The translations under genes and the position numbers were made by a program. The notes below the pieces were generated by a model. That model saw nothing but the letters and a program-made list of their open reading frames with translations. It was not told the DNA's origin and made no database searches. A DNA stretch of 64,000 nucleotides from contig NZ_CP101833.1 in the NCBI RefSeq assembly GCF_024498355.1, forward strand, positions 1,035,001 through 1,099,000. Reading direction: 5' to 3'. Numbering within the stretch: the first letter of the stretch is position 1; every line of letters begins with the position of its first letter. This stretch comes from Bacillus pumilus. GTDB lineage: Bacteria > Bacillota > Bacilli > Bacillales > Bacillaceae. Positions 45,361 to 53,672 of this stretch are shown here, piece by piece.

Positions 45361-46843
45361 GCCTTCTGTTGATTCATTATTTATTAATCAAAGCCAGCTT
45401 GGGAGAGAGTCCTTCCAAGCGGCTCTCCATACATCCATCGACAGCTTACTGGCCCAGTGGCAAAAAGACACAGGACCGTACAGCGGAATATTGCCTGGGA
45501 AATTAGCGGCTAGTGTCGAATCGTTATTTCAATTTCAACCGTCTGGTGAATCAATTGATTCTGTCTTTCGAGATATAAAAGAACACCTTTTGCCTCATTT
45601 GGTTGATGTGTCACATCCTAAATGCTTGGCACATCTTCATTGCCCGCCCCTCATTCCTGCACTTGCAGCAGAGGTGATGGTAAGTTCCTTTAACCAATCG
45701 ATGGATTCCTTTGACCAAAGCGGCATTGCTTCTTTGGTGGAGGAGGAAATCCTAAAGTGGCTGTGTGCGAAGTTTTCTTATGGAGATCTAGCAGATGGGA
45801 CATTTACGAGCGGCGGAACCCAATCTAACTATATGGGACTGCTGCTTGCGAGAGATGCATTTTGCGAAAACACATGGCAATGGAATGTTCAGCAGAAAGG
45901 TTTACCGAGCGAAGCTCACCGTATGCGGATTCTCTGCTCTAAGAATGCTCATTTCACTGTGAAAAAATCAGCATCCCAGCTAGGTTTAGGGGAACAGGCA
46001 GTCGTACTGGTAGAGACCGATGAGCATCACCGAATGGACCTCAATGATTTGAAGCAGAAGCTGGTTGAGTTAAAGGAGCGTGATCTGCTGCCATTTGCGG
46101 TAGTGGCGACTTGCGGGACAACTGATTTTGGCAGTATTGATCCGGTTCGAGATGTGTATGACATCGTCAAGCCATACGGCCTGTGGATTCATGCAGATGC
46201 TGCATATGGCGGAGCACTTGTGTTAAGCGAAACCTACCGAAGTAAATTAGACGGTATTGAGCTTGCTGATTCGATCACGATCGACTTTCATAAACAATTT
46301 TATCAGCCGATCTCCTGCGGGGCATTTTTGCTAAAGGATAAAAGACATTTTGGTTTGATTGATTATCATGCAGATTATCTCAATCCAAAGGAAGATGAGC
46401 TGGAAGGAATTCTACATCTCGTGAATAAATCTGTCCAAACAACGCGCCGATTTGACGCACTGAAATTACTTCTCTCACTTCGTCTTATTGGAGAAGAAGG
46501 GTTTGGCGACATCATAGACCATACGATCCTTTTTGCGAAGGATGTGGCTGCGCTCATTGAAACAAATGCTCACCTTGAGGTGATCAATCCTGAGCCAGAG
46601 ATCAATGCGGTTGTGTTTCGATTTATAGATGATCATCGAGAGGATGACATCAATAAGATCATTCACCGGACATTATTCCAAACAGGTACTGCTGTCGTTG
46701 CAAAAACAGTGGTTGATGGTCAAACATGCTTGAAATTCACTTTGTTAAATCCGAGAACGACAATCACACATATTGAGGAAATCCTTTCTGACATCATTGA
46801 TATCGGGATCGCTCATATTCAATCCGGGAGGGTACTACGTTGA
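45347..46843 (+). CDS. ddc: L-2,4-diaminobutyrate decarboxylase (RhbB-like)
   Basis: The 498-residue group II PLP decarboxylase has the PLP lysine in TIDFHKQFYQPISCG and the ring-stacking and Asp region in WIHADAAYGGALVLS. It turns diaminobutyrate into 1,3-diaminopropane, the backbone amine of schizokinen and rhizobactin 1021. The ATG at 45347 lies inside the dat end (14-base overlap), after AGAGG. It ends in TTGA, shared with the next gene's TTG. Confidence 0.9.
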   Translation: MQSTKPSVDSLFINQSQLGRESFQAALHTSIDSLLAQWQKDTGPYSGILPGKLAASVESLFQFQPSGESIDSVFRDIKEHLLPHLVDVSHPKCLAHLHCPPLIPALAAEVMVSSFNQSMDSFDQSGIASLVEEEILKWLCAKFSYGDLADGTFTSGGTQSNYMGLLLARDAFCENTWQWNVQQKGLPSEAHRMRILCSKNAHFTVKKSASQLGLGEQAVVLVETDEHHRMDLNDLKQKLVELKERDLLPFAVVATCGTTDFGSIDPVRDVYDIVKPYGLWIHADAAYGGALVLSETYRSKLDGIELADSITIDFHKQFYQPISCGAFLLKDKRHFGLIDYHADYLNPKEDELEGILHLVNKSVQTTRRFDALKLLLSLRLIGEEGFGDIIDHTILFAKDVAALIETNAHLEVINPEPEINAVVFRFIDDHREDDINKIIHRTLFQTGTAVVAKTVVDGQTCLKFTLLNPRTTITHIEEILSDIIDIGIAHIQSGRVLR

Positions 46844-48621
46844 GTCAATATAAACAAATGGCTGAAAATGCAACCATGCAAAGCTTTTTAAACTGTTTTT
46901 TACGTGAAACAGGAATCGATCGATCTGCAAAAAAAGAGACCAAAGTAGATGGCTCACTTGTATTCGTGGCAAAACTAGCAAAGCAAGATCTTGAGCTTGT
47001 GATTCCGATCCGATATTTTTCACCTGTAGGCCGTCATCTATTTGATTTTCCGATTCGCTTTCGCCCGCAAGGTAGTGAACAAGAAGGCACGATTGTCGAT
47101 TACACAACACTTGTTGCTTTATGTTCTAAGGAGCTTCTCATTGAATATGGCCGGACAGATGCAGAGGATGAATTCATGCTTCGCATCATTTTAAGCTGCC
47201 GGAATATTGAACGATTCTTAAAAGAGAGAGAAAGTGATCGAACGGCTCTTTCTCAAGCTGATTTTGAGTATATTGAGGCGGAGCAGTCACTTCTCCTTGG
47301 ACATTTAACGCATCCTACACCAAAGAGCAGACAGGGAATGACAGAAGAGGAGGAAGCGGTTTATTCTCCTGAGCTGAAAGGGTCTTTCCAGCTTCATTAC
47401 TTTAAAGCGCACCATTCTATCGTGCTTCAGGATTCTTCTATTTCACAGTCTGCCGCAAACCTCATGCTAGAGGAGCTCTCACGCCAGGTGCCAGAAGAAA
47501 AAGAGAGACTGCATACATTAACAGAAGACGGAGAATATGTCCTCATTCCGATCCACCCGCTACAAGTCAAAGTGGTCATGGAGAAAGCGTTCGTAAAGCG
47601 TTATGTGGATGGAGGGAAACTGACTTATTTAGGGCCGCTAGGGTCTGAATACACAGCGACCTCTTCGTTTAGAACCGTTTATCAAAAGGACTCTGCTTAC
47701 ATGCTCAAATTCTCTGTTCCTGTGAAAATTACGAACTCCTTACGTGTGAACAAACAAAAGGAACTTGATCGCGGAGTTGAGATGTCTCGCATTTTAAAAA
47801 CTGAATTGGGCGTTTCTTTATATGACAAATTCTCTGGATTCCGGGTGATTGAAGATCCAGCGTATCTATCCATTCAAGGAGATGAGGCTGAATCTGGCTT
47901 TGAAGTGGTCATTCGTCAAAATCCATTTTTGCATCATGAAAAAGGCGCAAGCTTAATTGCTGGGCTATGCCAGGATCATGCGTATGGAGGAAAATCGCGA
48001 TTAGCAGGGATCATTCATGAACTTGCAGACGCAGAAGGCCGGTCAACGGAGGCTGTCAGCCAAGATTGGTTTAGACAATATTTAACCATTTCGTTAGAGC
48101 CGATGCTCTGGCTGTTTGAAACGTATGGTCTTGCGCTGGAAGCACATCAGCAAAATGCTGTCGTACAGCTGAAGGCTGGTTATCCAGACACATTCTATTA
48201 TCGTGATAACCAAGGCTACTATTATAGTGAATCGAAAAAGGATAAACTCGCAAATCTTGTCCAAAACTTGAGCGTCAGAAGTGAAACCATTTGTGCTGAT
48301 GATGTTGCCGTTGAGAGACTGCGTTATTATTTCTTCTTTAATCATTTATTTGGTCTCATTAACGGCTTTGGCACAGAGGGGCTGGCAAAGGAAGAGGTTT
48401 TGCTGGCACTTGTTAGAGACACATTGCTCGCTCATGAAGAGAAATATGGTGCATCTGACCTGACAAACAGCCTTCTCCGCTCAAAGGAACTGCCTTCAAA
48501 AGCGAATTTGCTGACAAGGTTTGAAGATATGGATGAGCTGACGGGGTCTCTGGAAACACAGTCTCGATACACATCTGTATTGAATCCGCTCTTTTTACAT
48601 AAGGAGGCGCTGATTGGATGA
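46840..48621 (+). CDS. NIS siderophore synthetase, IucA/RhbC-like
   Basis: The 593-residue IucA/IucC-family enzyme has the motifs VLIPIHPLQVKVV, TATSSFRTVY and KITNSLRVNKQKELDRG in the nucleotide site, and EAHQQNAVVQL at the position of the usual (S/G)xHxQN. It should join citrate to the first N-acetyl-N-hydroxy-diaminopropane arm using ATP. The TTG start lies seven bases after GGGAGGG and overlaps the ddc stop. The first of two synthetases in the operon, probably the type A enzyme. Confidence 0.9.
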   Translation: MSQYKQMAENATMQSFLNCFLRETGIDRSAKKETKVDGSLVFVAKLAKQDLELVIPIRYFSPVGRHLFDFPIRFRPQGSEQEGTIVDYTTLVALCSKELLIEYGRTDAEDEFMLRIILSCRNIERFLKERESDRTALSQADFEYIEAEQSLLLGHLTHPTPKSRQGMTEEEEAVYSPELKGSFQLHYFKAHHSIVLQDSSISQSAANLMLEELSRQVPEEKERLHTLTEDGEYVLIPIHPLQVKVVMEKAFVKRYVDGGKLTYLGPLGSEYTATSSFRTVYQKDSAYMLKFSVPVKITNSLRVNKQKELDRGVEMSRILKTELGVSLYDKFSGFRVIEDPAYLSIQGDEAESGFEVVIRQNPFLHHEKGASLIAGLCQDHAYGGKSRLAGIIHELADAEGRSTEAVSQDWFRQYLTISLEPMLWLFETYGLALEAHQQNAVVQLKAGYPDTFYYRDNQGYYYSESKKDKLANLVQNLSVRSETICADDVAVERLRYYFFFNHLFGLINGFGTEGLAKEEVLLALVRDTLLAHEEKYGASDLTNSLLRSKELPSKANLLTRFEDMDELTGSLETQSRYTSVLNPLFLHKEALIG

Positions 48622-49172
48622 GGCATCGTATTAAGTTCATTCGCGCTGAATATGAAAGGGACGTCCGGCTTGTCCATAAGTGGATGCAAGAAGAGTACGT
48701 TCACCCATTTTGGCATTTGAATATTCCGTTTCCTGCTTTTGAAAAGCATTTTTATCAGGCGATTCATGATCCGCATCAGACCCTTTATTTAGGAACCATT
48801 GACGGGACGCCGATGAGTTATTTTGAGGCATACAACGTCAAAGGTGATGTGATTGAATCCTACTATCAGCCTTCTCCGCATGATCAAGGAATTCATCTGT
48901 TAATAGGGGAGCCAGATTATGTCGGAAAAGGATTTGCTGCGCCGCTGCTTCAGGCGATGACAGCATTTCAATTTGAGCAGAACAAAAGAACAGAAAAAAT
49001 TGTTGCTGAACCGGATATTCGCAATGAAAAAATGATTCATGTATTTGAAAAATGCGGCTTTGAACGTGTAAAACCAGTTACTTTACCTGATAAAACAGGG
49101 CTTTTGATGTTTTGTGATCGAGATCGATTTGAAAGGAAGTATAACCATGACGTGGTTCAACAAGCAAAATAA
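48618..49172 (+). CDS. Siderophore N-acetyltransferase (RhbD-like)
   Basis: The 184-residue GNAT/IucB-type protein has EYVHPFWHLNIPFPAFEKHF at the start, HLLIGEPDYVGKGFAAPLLQ as the acetyl-CoA loop, and MIHVFEKCGFERVK near the end. It acetylates the hydroxylated diaminopropane to make the hydroxamate. The start overlaps the preceding stop (ATGA), and the end overlaps the monooxygenase gene by 26 bases. Confidence 0.88.
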   Translation: MRHRIKFIRAEYERDVRLVHKWMQEEYVHPFWHLNIPFPAFEKHFYQAIHDPHQTLYLGTIDGTPMSYFEAYNVKGDVIESYYQPSPHDQGIHLLIGEPDYVGKGFAAPLLQAMTAFQFEQNKRTEKIVAEPDIRNEKMIHVFEKCGFERVKPVTLPDKTGLLMFCDRDRFERKYNHDVVQQAK

Positions 49173-50496
49173 TGTAGTGGATGTAATTGGGATTGGCATT
49201 GGCCCATTTAACCTAGGGCTTGCCGCACTATCTGAAGAAGTAAATGAAATTGACGCTTTGTTTTTTGAAAGAAGTGAAGCCTTTCATTGGCATCCAGGTA
49301 TGCTCATTGAAGGGACGACACTTCAAGTCCCATTTTTAGCGGACCTTGTCAGCATGGCAGATGTGAAAAGTAAATATAGCTTTCTCAACTATTTGCAGGA
49401 GCAAAACCGTTTGTATTCATTTTACTTCCTAGAGGACTTCCATATCCCGCGCAAGGAATACAGTCATTATTGCCGCTGGGTCGCTGACCAATTAGACTCT
49501 TGCCGGTTTGGTATGAATGTTGAATCTGTCTCATTGATCGAGAAGGCAGGAGAAAAGCGATATGAAGTGCATGTCCGTCATGTGAAAGATCAAACCGTAG
49601 AGGTGTTTGAAAGTAAGCACCTCGTCTTAGGAATTGGCACGCAGCCGGCGATACCAGCATCGCTCCAGCCAGCTTTAGGAGATAAGGTGTTTCATTCTGC
49701 TGACTATTTAAAACGCAAGAAAGAAGGCTGTTTCAAAGGAAAGTCTGTGACGGTCATCGGCTCTGGTCAAAGTGCGGCAGAAGTGTTTTATGACATTTTA
49801 TCAGATGATGAGGCGAAGGATATTCACTGGTTCACACGGTCTAAAGGGTTTTTCCCAATGGAATATTCAAACCTTGGACTTGAGTATTTTTCTCCAGACT
49901 ATATTGATTTCTTTTATGAGCTTCCGCAAACAAAAAAAGACGCGTTATTAAAGCAGCAAGACTTGCTGTATAAAGGCATCAGCTCTGCGATGATCCGTGA
50001 TATTTATCACTTGCTTTATGAACGTTCTGCCTGCGGAGAACAGTTGAACACGGTGCTGCAAGCGATGACCGAGGTCAACTTGATTGAGGAAACAGCGGAT
50101 GGCTTGTCGATTTCCTGCTCTCAATGGATAAAAGAGGAATCCTTTACTCATGAGACGGATATTGTCGTCTTGGCGACTGGCTACCAATCGGTATTGCCGC
50201 CGTTCATTGATCCGATTGCCCACCACATTGAGTGGGATGATCAAGGACGATTCCAAGTTGAACGTGAATATCGCCTGAAAACAAACACAATGGGTGAAAA
50301 TGATATTTTTGTGCAAAATGCAGAGCTTCATACACATGGGGTCGGCGCACCAGATTTAGGGCTTGGGGCTTACCGAAACAGTGTGATTATCAATGAACTT
50401 GCCCGAAAAACCGTGTATCCACTATATCAAAAGCACGTCTTCCAGACATTTGGTACACACAAGAACGCAAACACATTTGAAGAAATCAAAGGTTAA
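49147..50496 (+). CDS. Amine N-hydroxylase (RhbE/IucD-like)
   Basis: The 449-residue FAD/NADPH monooxygenase has the FAD motif GIGIGPFNLGLAAL, the substrate-side HWHPGMLIEGTTLQVPFL, the NADPH motif VIGSGQSAAEVFYD, and ATGYQ at 350. It hydroxylates the amine of 1,3-diaminopropane before acetylation. The ATG at 49147 follows AGGAAG within the acetyltransferase gene; a longer reading from 49114 is not supported by a ribosome binding site. Confidence 0.9.
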   Translation: MTWFNKQNNVVDVIGIGIGPFNLGLAALSEEVNEIDALFFERSEAFHWHPGMLIEGTTLQVPFLADLVSMADVKSKYSFLNYLQEQNRLYSFYFLEDFHIPRKEYSHYCRWVADQLDSCRFGMNVESVSLIEKAGEKRYEVHVRHVKDQTVEVFESKHLVLGIGTQPAIPASLQPALGDKVFHSADYLKRKKEGCFKGKSVTVIGSGQSAAEVFYDILSDDEAKDIHWFTRSKGFFPMEYSNLGLEYFSPDYIDFFYELPQTKKDALLKQQDLLYKGISSAMIRDIYHLLYERSACGEQLNTVLQAMTEVNLIEETADGLSISCSQWIKEESFTHETDIVVLATGYQSVLPPFIDPIAHHIEWDDQGRFQVEREYRLKTNTMGENDIFVQNAELHTHGVGAPDLGLGAYRNSVIINELARKTVYPLYQKHVFQTFGTHKNANTFEEIKG

Positions 50497-50509
50497 GGAG
50501 GATGAAGCG

Positions 50510-52324
50510 ATGAGTGTACAAGATGAATTGAAAAAAGCGGTGAATCCTGCTGCTTGGAAAAAGGCAAACCAGCGAATGGTGGCAAAAATGCTGTCTGAAT
50601 ACATGTATGAGGACATGCTTCATCCCGTTCAGCTAGATCGTAAGGATGGCATCGCTCAATATGAATTAATCATTCATGAACATAAGAAATATCGCTATCT
50701 CGCAAAACCTCGTTTGTTTGATAGTTATGATACGATCGCTGAATCGATCGAGTGCTGTCAAGACGGGAAATGGACAAAGGATGTCAGTGCCATTGTGTTT
50801 TTACTGGACATCCAGCCGATCATTCCAATGTCTTCTGACACAACAGGCCATCTGATCAAAGAGCTTCATCATACCCTGTTAGCAGATGTTCATTTGCTGT
50901 CGAAAAAAGCACTTCGTGCGGATGAACTGACAGATACAGATTACGCCTGGATCGAAGGAGAAATGACAGGGCATCCTTGGATTGTGTATAACAAAGGGCG
51001 CATTGGATTCAGTTACGATGATTACTTAGCCTATGCACCTGAAAGGCAAGAAAGTGTGCAGCTGTCTTGGATTGCTGTTCACAAAGAACTTGCGACATTC
51101 CATGCGGTTGAACATGAAAACTATGAACAAGTGATCGCAAAAGAATTAGATGAACTGACCATTCGTCAGTTTCACCGCGTCTTAAAGGATGAAGGGCTGA
51201 ATGCGGCTGATTATTATATGATGCCTGTTCATAAGTGGCAGTGGACTCATATGATTATTCAGCATTTCCCAGAAGATTTGGCCATGCGCCGCATTGTGTA
51301 TGTAGGAGAGGGGCTTGATCAATATATTCCGCAGCAGTCGATCAGAACCTTTACGAACATTTCAAATAAAGGTAAGCATCATATTAAACTGCCAATGAGT
51401 ATTTTAAATACACTTGTGTACCGAGGGCTTCCGTCAGAACGTACAGTCATCGCCCCTCGTATTACAGCGCATATTAAAGGGATTGCTGATCAAGACTCAT
51501 TTTTATCTGACGTATGCCGCGTGATTTTACCAGGTGAGAATGCAAGTATCAATGTCGATCATCCATACTACAGCAAATTGTCTGGTGCGCCGTATCAATA
51601 TCTTGAAATGCTCGGTGTGATTTTTAGAGAAAGCATTTATACGTACTTAGATGAAGGGGAGTGCCCTGTTACACTTGCGGCACTCACTTATGAGGATCAT
51701 GAAGGAGAGCCGTATATTAAACAGCTCATTGAAAAATCAGGTCTCTCAGCAAAAGAATGGATGGCGAAATTTTTCCATGTCGTGATGCCGCCGCTGCTGC
51801 ATTTTATGTATCAATACGGTACAGTCTTTTCACCGCACGGGCAAAATACGATTCTTGTGTTAAAAGATCATCGGCCGCATCGTTTGGCGATCAAAGATTT
51901 CGTTGACGATGTGAACATTAGTGATCAGCCGCTGCCTGAATTAGCTTCACTAGAAGAAGAGTTAAAAGAAGTGCTGCGCAGTGAGCCGCCGGAAGGTCTA
52001 GTACAATTTATCTTTACAGGATTGTTTATTTGTAACCTGCGTTACGTATCAAACGTGTTAGACAATCATCAGCTGTTAGATGAAACCACTCTTTGGCGCT
52101 TGCTTGCAGAAGAAATTCAGCATTATCAAGAGCAATTCCCGCAGCTAAAGGACCGTTTTGAATTATTTGATCTATTCCAGCCTCAGTTGACAAAGCTTTG
52201 CTTAAACCGTAATCGAATGATTGATTATGGCTATGGAGATGGAGACGACCGGCCGCATGCGTCAGAGCATGGGAAGGTCACAAATGCACTCGCTCATGTT
52301 CTTTCATCCGTTGGCGAGAAGTAA
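50510..52324 (+). CDS. NIS siderophore synthetase, IucC/RhbF-like
   Basis: The 604-residue second synthetase carries MMPVHKWQWTHMI, RTFTNISNKGKHHIKL and the signature SPHGQNTILVLKDH. It should attach the second hydroxamate arm to the citrate intermediate, completing a schizokinen-like product. The ATG at 50510 follows AAGGAGG by eight bases, 13 bases after the previous stop. It is the last gene of the operon; the operon terminator is split by a repeat element. Confidence 0.9.
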   Translation: MSVQDELKKAVNPAAWKKANQRMVAKMLSEYMYEDMLHPVQLDRKDGIAQYELIIHEHKKYRYLAKPRLFDSYDTIAESIECCQDGKWTKDVSAIVFLLDIQPIIPMSSDTTGHLIKELHHTLLADVHLLSKKALRADELTDTDYAWIEGEMTGHPWIVYNKGRIGFSYDDYLAYAPERQESVQLSWIAVHKELATFHAVEHENYEQVIAKELDELTIRQFHRVLKDEGLNAADYYMMPVHKWQWTHMIIQHFPEDLAMRRIVYVGEGLDQYIPQQSIRTFTNISNKGKHHIKLPMSILNTLVYRGLPSERTVIAPRITAHIKGIADQDSFLSDVCRVILPGENASINVDHPYYSKLSGAPYQYLEMLGVIFRESIYTYLDEGECPVTLAALTYEDHEGEPYIKQLIEKSGLSAKEWMAKFFHVVMPPLLHFMYQYGTVFSPHGQNTILVLKDHRPHRLAIKDFVDDVNISDQPLPELASLEEELKEVLRSEPPEGLVQFIFTGLFICNLRYVSNVLDNHQLLDETTLWRLLAEEIQHYQEQFPQLKDRFELFDLFQPQLTKLCLNRNRMIDYGYGDGDDRPHASEHGKVTNALAHVLSSVGEK

Positions 52325-52514
52325 AAAAGAAAAGCTGTAGACAAACCCTCGCGCATTCGGTGTCAGTCCTGCGTGCCGGTGCTCACGAATGTCAAATTCG
52401 CTCTGCTCCGGTACTCGTCCTTCCTAGACTGCAAAGGTTTTCTATCACGCTGAAAAGAAGACAAAGGGCTAAAATGAGTTTATTTTAGCCCTTTGTCAAC
52501 AGCTTTTTGGTTTT
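52325..52514. terminator. Operon terminator interrupted by a repeat element
   Basis: AAAAGCTGT (52331-52338) and ACAGCTTTTT (52499-52507) would form an ordinary terminator stem with a T-run, but the repeat element lies between them. Whether the remaining 16-bp hairpin of the element terminates transcription cannot be told from sequence. Confidence 0.6.
52337..52500. repeat. Terminator-associated repeat element, copy B
   Basis: 164 bases bounded by GTAGACAAA and TTTGTCAAC. The 3' hairpin arms are GACAAAGGGCTAAAAT and ATTTTAGCCCTTTGTC (16 perfect pairs). It is nearly identical to copy C and in the same orientation. An internal hairpin CGAAT-GTCAA-ATTCG sits between two CCGG boxes. It interrupts the siderophore operon's terminator stem. 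Confidence 0.92.
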
Positions 52515-53372
52515 TTAAGAAAATGCTTGAGAAGCAAGGAAATAAAGAAGCGCCGGATCGTTCTGCTTTTCTTTTCCGCGAATCATCATAAAATGCGCTT
52601 TGTTTGTTTTCGTAAACCCTGCTTCTATAAGTGATGTATGCAGGCGCTCAGCTGTTTCCTCCTGCATATCTAAACGAATGGCACCAGAATAAGACGAGAT
52701 GAGCGATTGGATGAGTGAAAGCGCCGTTTGTTCATCGTTTGCTGCAAGCGGGCCAATCATCAGATTGGCTGGCGTTTCGACGCCAAAGGCAAAGCCGGTT
52801 ATTTCGTGATGTTCATCCTTTGCGATCAGCCGGAACGCTGCTCGTTCCATTCGTTTTTTTAAAAAGCTTGCTCGATTGGTGCCTGCACCTTTCTCGTCAA
52901 GTGCTTCAATGGACGGAAGGTGCGTTTCACCAGCAGGAGAAAGGTCGATCTTACCTGACACGCGAAGTGCCGAAGGGTTTGTTTTCTGTGCTTTGTATGT
53001 ATGAATGTAACCGGCCGTGTGAAACCCGATCTTTTCGTAAACCGGCTGCCCCTGTGCAGTAGCCGTTAAAACGACAGGAACGCTCTGATCACTTTGACGA
53101 AGCAAGGTGTCAATCATTTTACGTGCAAGGCCTAAGCCGCGATGTGTCTCCGATACAATGACAGCCCCAATTGACGCGACTCTGTCATATTGGAAAAGTC
53201 CTGCACATGAGATCACTTGTCCGTCAGTTGTTGTAAAACCTGTAAAATGTCCATTTGTTAAAAGAGATGTGAGTTCTTCTGCATTGTAATCAGGCCAGTC
53301 TACCTCTTTTGACAGTGCGATGAGATCTGGTATGTCACCAAGTGTTAATGATCGTTGAATAACGTTTGCCAA
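52515..53372 (-). CDS. GNAT acetyltransferase with two domains
   Basis: The 285-residue protein has an N-terminal GNAT domain (about 1-130; AVIVSETHRGLGLARKMIDTLL is the acetyl-CoA loop and PVYEKIGFHTAGYIHTYKA the last strand) and a second GNAT-like half from about residue 150 (GFAFGVETPANLMIGPLAAND). I chose the TTG at 53372, nine bases after AAGGAG; the TTG at 53381 touches that site. It is flanked by repeat copies B and C in the same orientation. Substrate unknown. Confidence 0.8.
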   Translation of the reverse strand: MANVIQRSLTLGDIPDLIALSKEVDWPDYNAEELTSLLTNGHFTGFTTTDGQVISCAGLFQYDRVASIGAVIVSETHRGLGLARKMIDTLLRQSDQSVPVVLTATAQGQPVYEKIGFHTAGYIHTYKAQKTNPSALRVSGKIDLSPAGETHLPSIEALDEKGAGTNRASFLKKRMERAAFRLIAKDEHHEITGFAFGVETPANLMIGPLAANDEQTALSLIQSLISSYSGAIRLDMQEETAERLHTSLIEAGFTKTNKAHFMMIRGKEKQNDPALLYFLASQAFS

Positions 53373-53433
53373 TACACGCAACTCCTTCTTAGCTGAATTG
53401 ATCTATCTGTATCGTACCATAAGAAGTCATAAG

Positions 53434-53462
53434 AAAAAGGAAAAGGGGGCTCCTTTTCCTTT
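53434..53462. terminator. Terminator-like hairpin, left of repeat copy C
   Basis: AAAGGAAAAGG and CCTTTTCCTTT form an 11-bp stem. A near-duplicate lies at 53638-53666 across the repeat. It stands upstream of the GNAT gene rather than downstream of a gene on its own strand. Confidence 0.75.
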
Positions 53463-53468
53463 CAGCGT

Positions 53469-53631
53469 GTAGACAAACCCTCGCATTCGGTGTCAGTCCT
53501 GCGTGCCGGTGCTCACGAATCTCAAATTCGCTCCGCTCCGGTACTCGTCCTTCCTAGACTACAAAGGTTTTCTATCACGCTGAAAAGAAGACAAAGGGCT
53601 AAAATCAAGATCATTTTAGCCCTTTGTCAAC
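53469..53631. repeat. Terminator-associated repeat element, copy C
   Basis: 163 bases bounded by GTAGACAAA and TTTGTCAAC, nearly identical to copy B. CAGCGTG just before its left end pairs with CACGCTG inside the element, followed by AAACC / GGTTT. The 3' hairpin has the same 16-bp arms as copy B, with a different loop. The flanking terminators are direct repeats differing at two positions. Confidence 0.92.
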
Positions 53632-53637
53632 AATCTG

Positions 53638-53666
53638 AAAGGAAAAGGGAGATCCTTTTCCTTTTT
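53638..53666. terminator. Terminator of the PPC-like gene (right of repeat copy C)
   Basis: AAAGGAAAAGG-n-CCTTTTCCTTTTT hairpin seven bases after the stop of the minus-strand secreted-protein gene; on that strand it ends in a T-run from the A-rich side. Confidence 0.75.
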
Positions 53667-53672
53667 GTCGGA

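Noticed and set aside
39354..53631. The three repeats considered as a CRISPR array or phage attachment sites
   Set aside because: The copies are 160 bp long, kilobases apart, have no spacers and no cas or integrase genes nearby, so neither reading fits.
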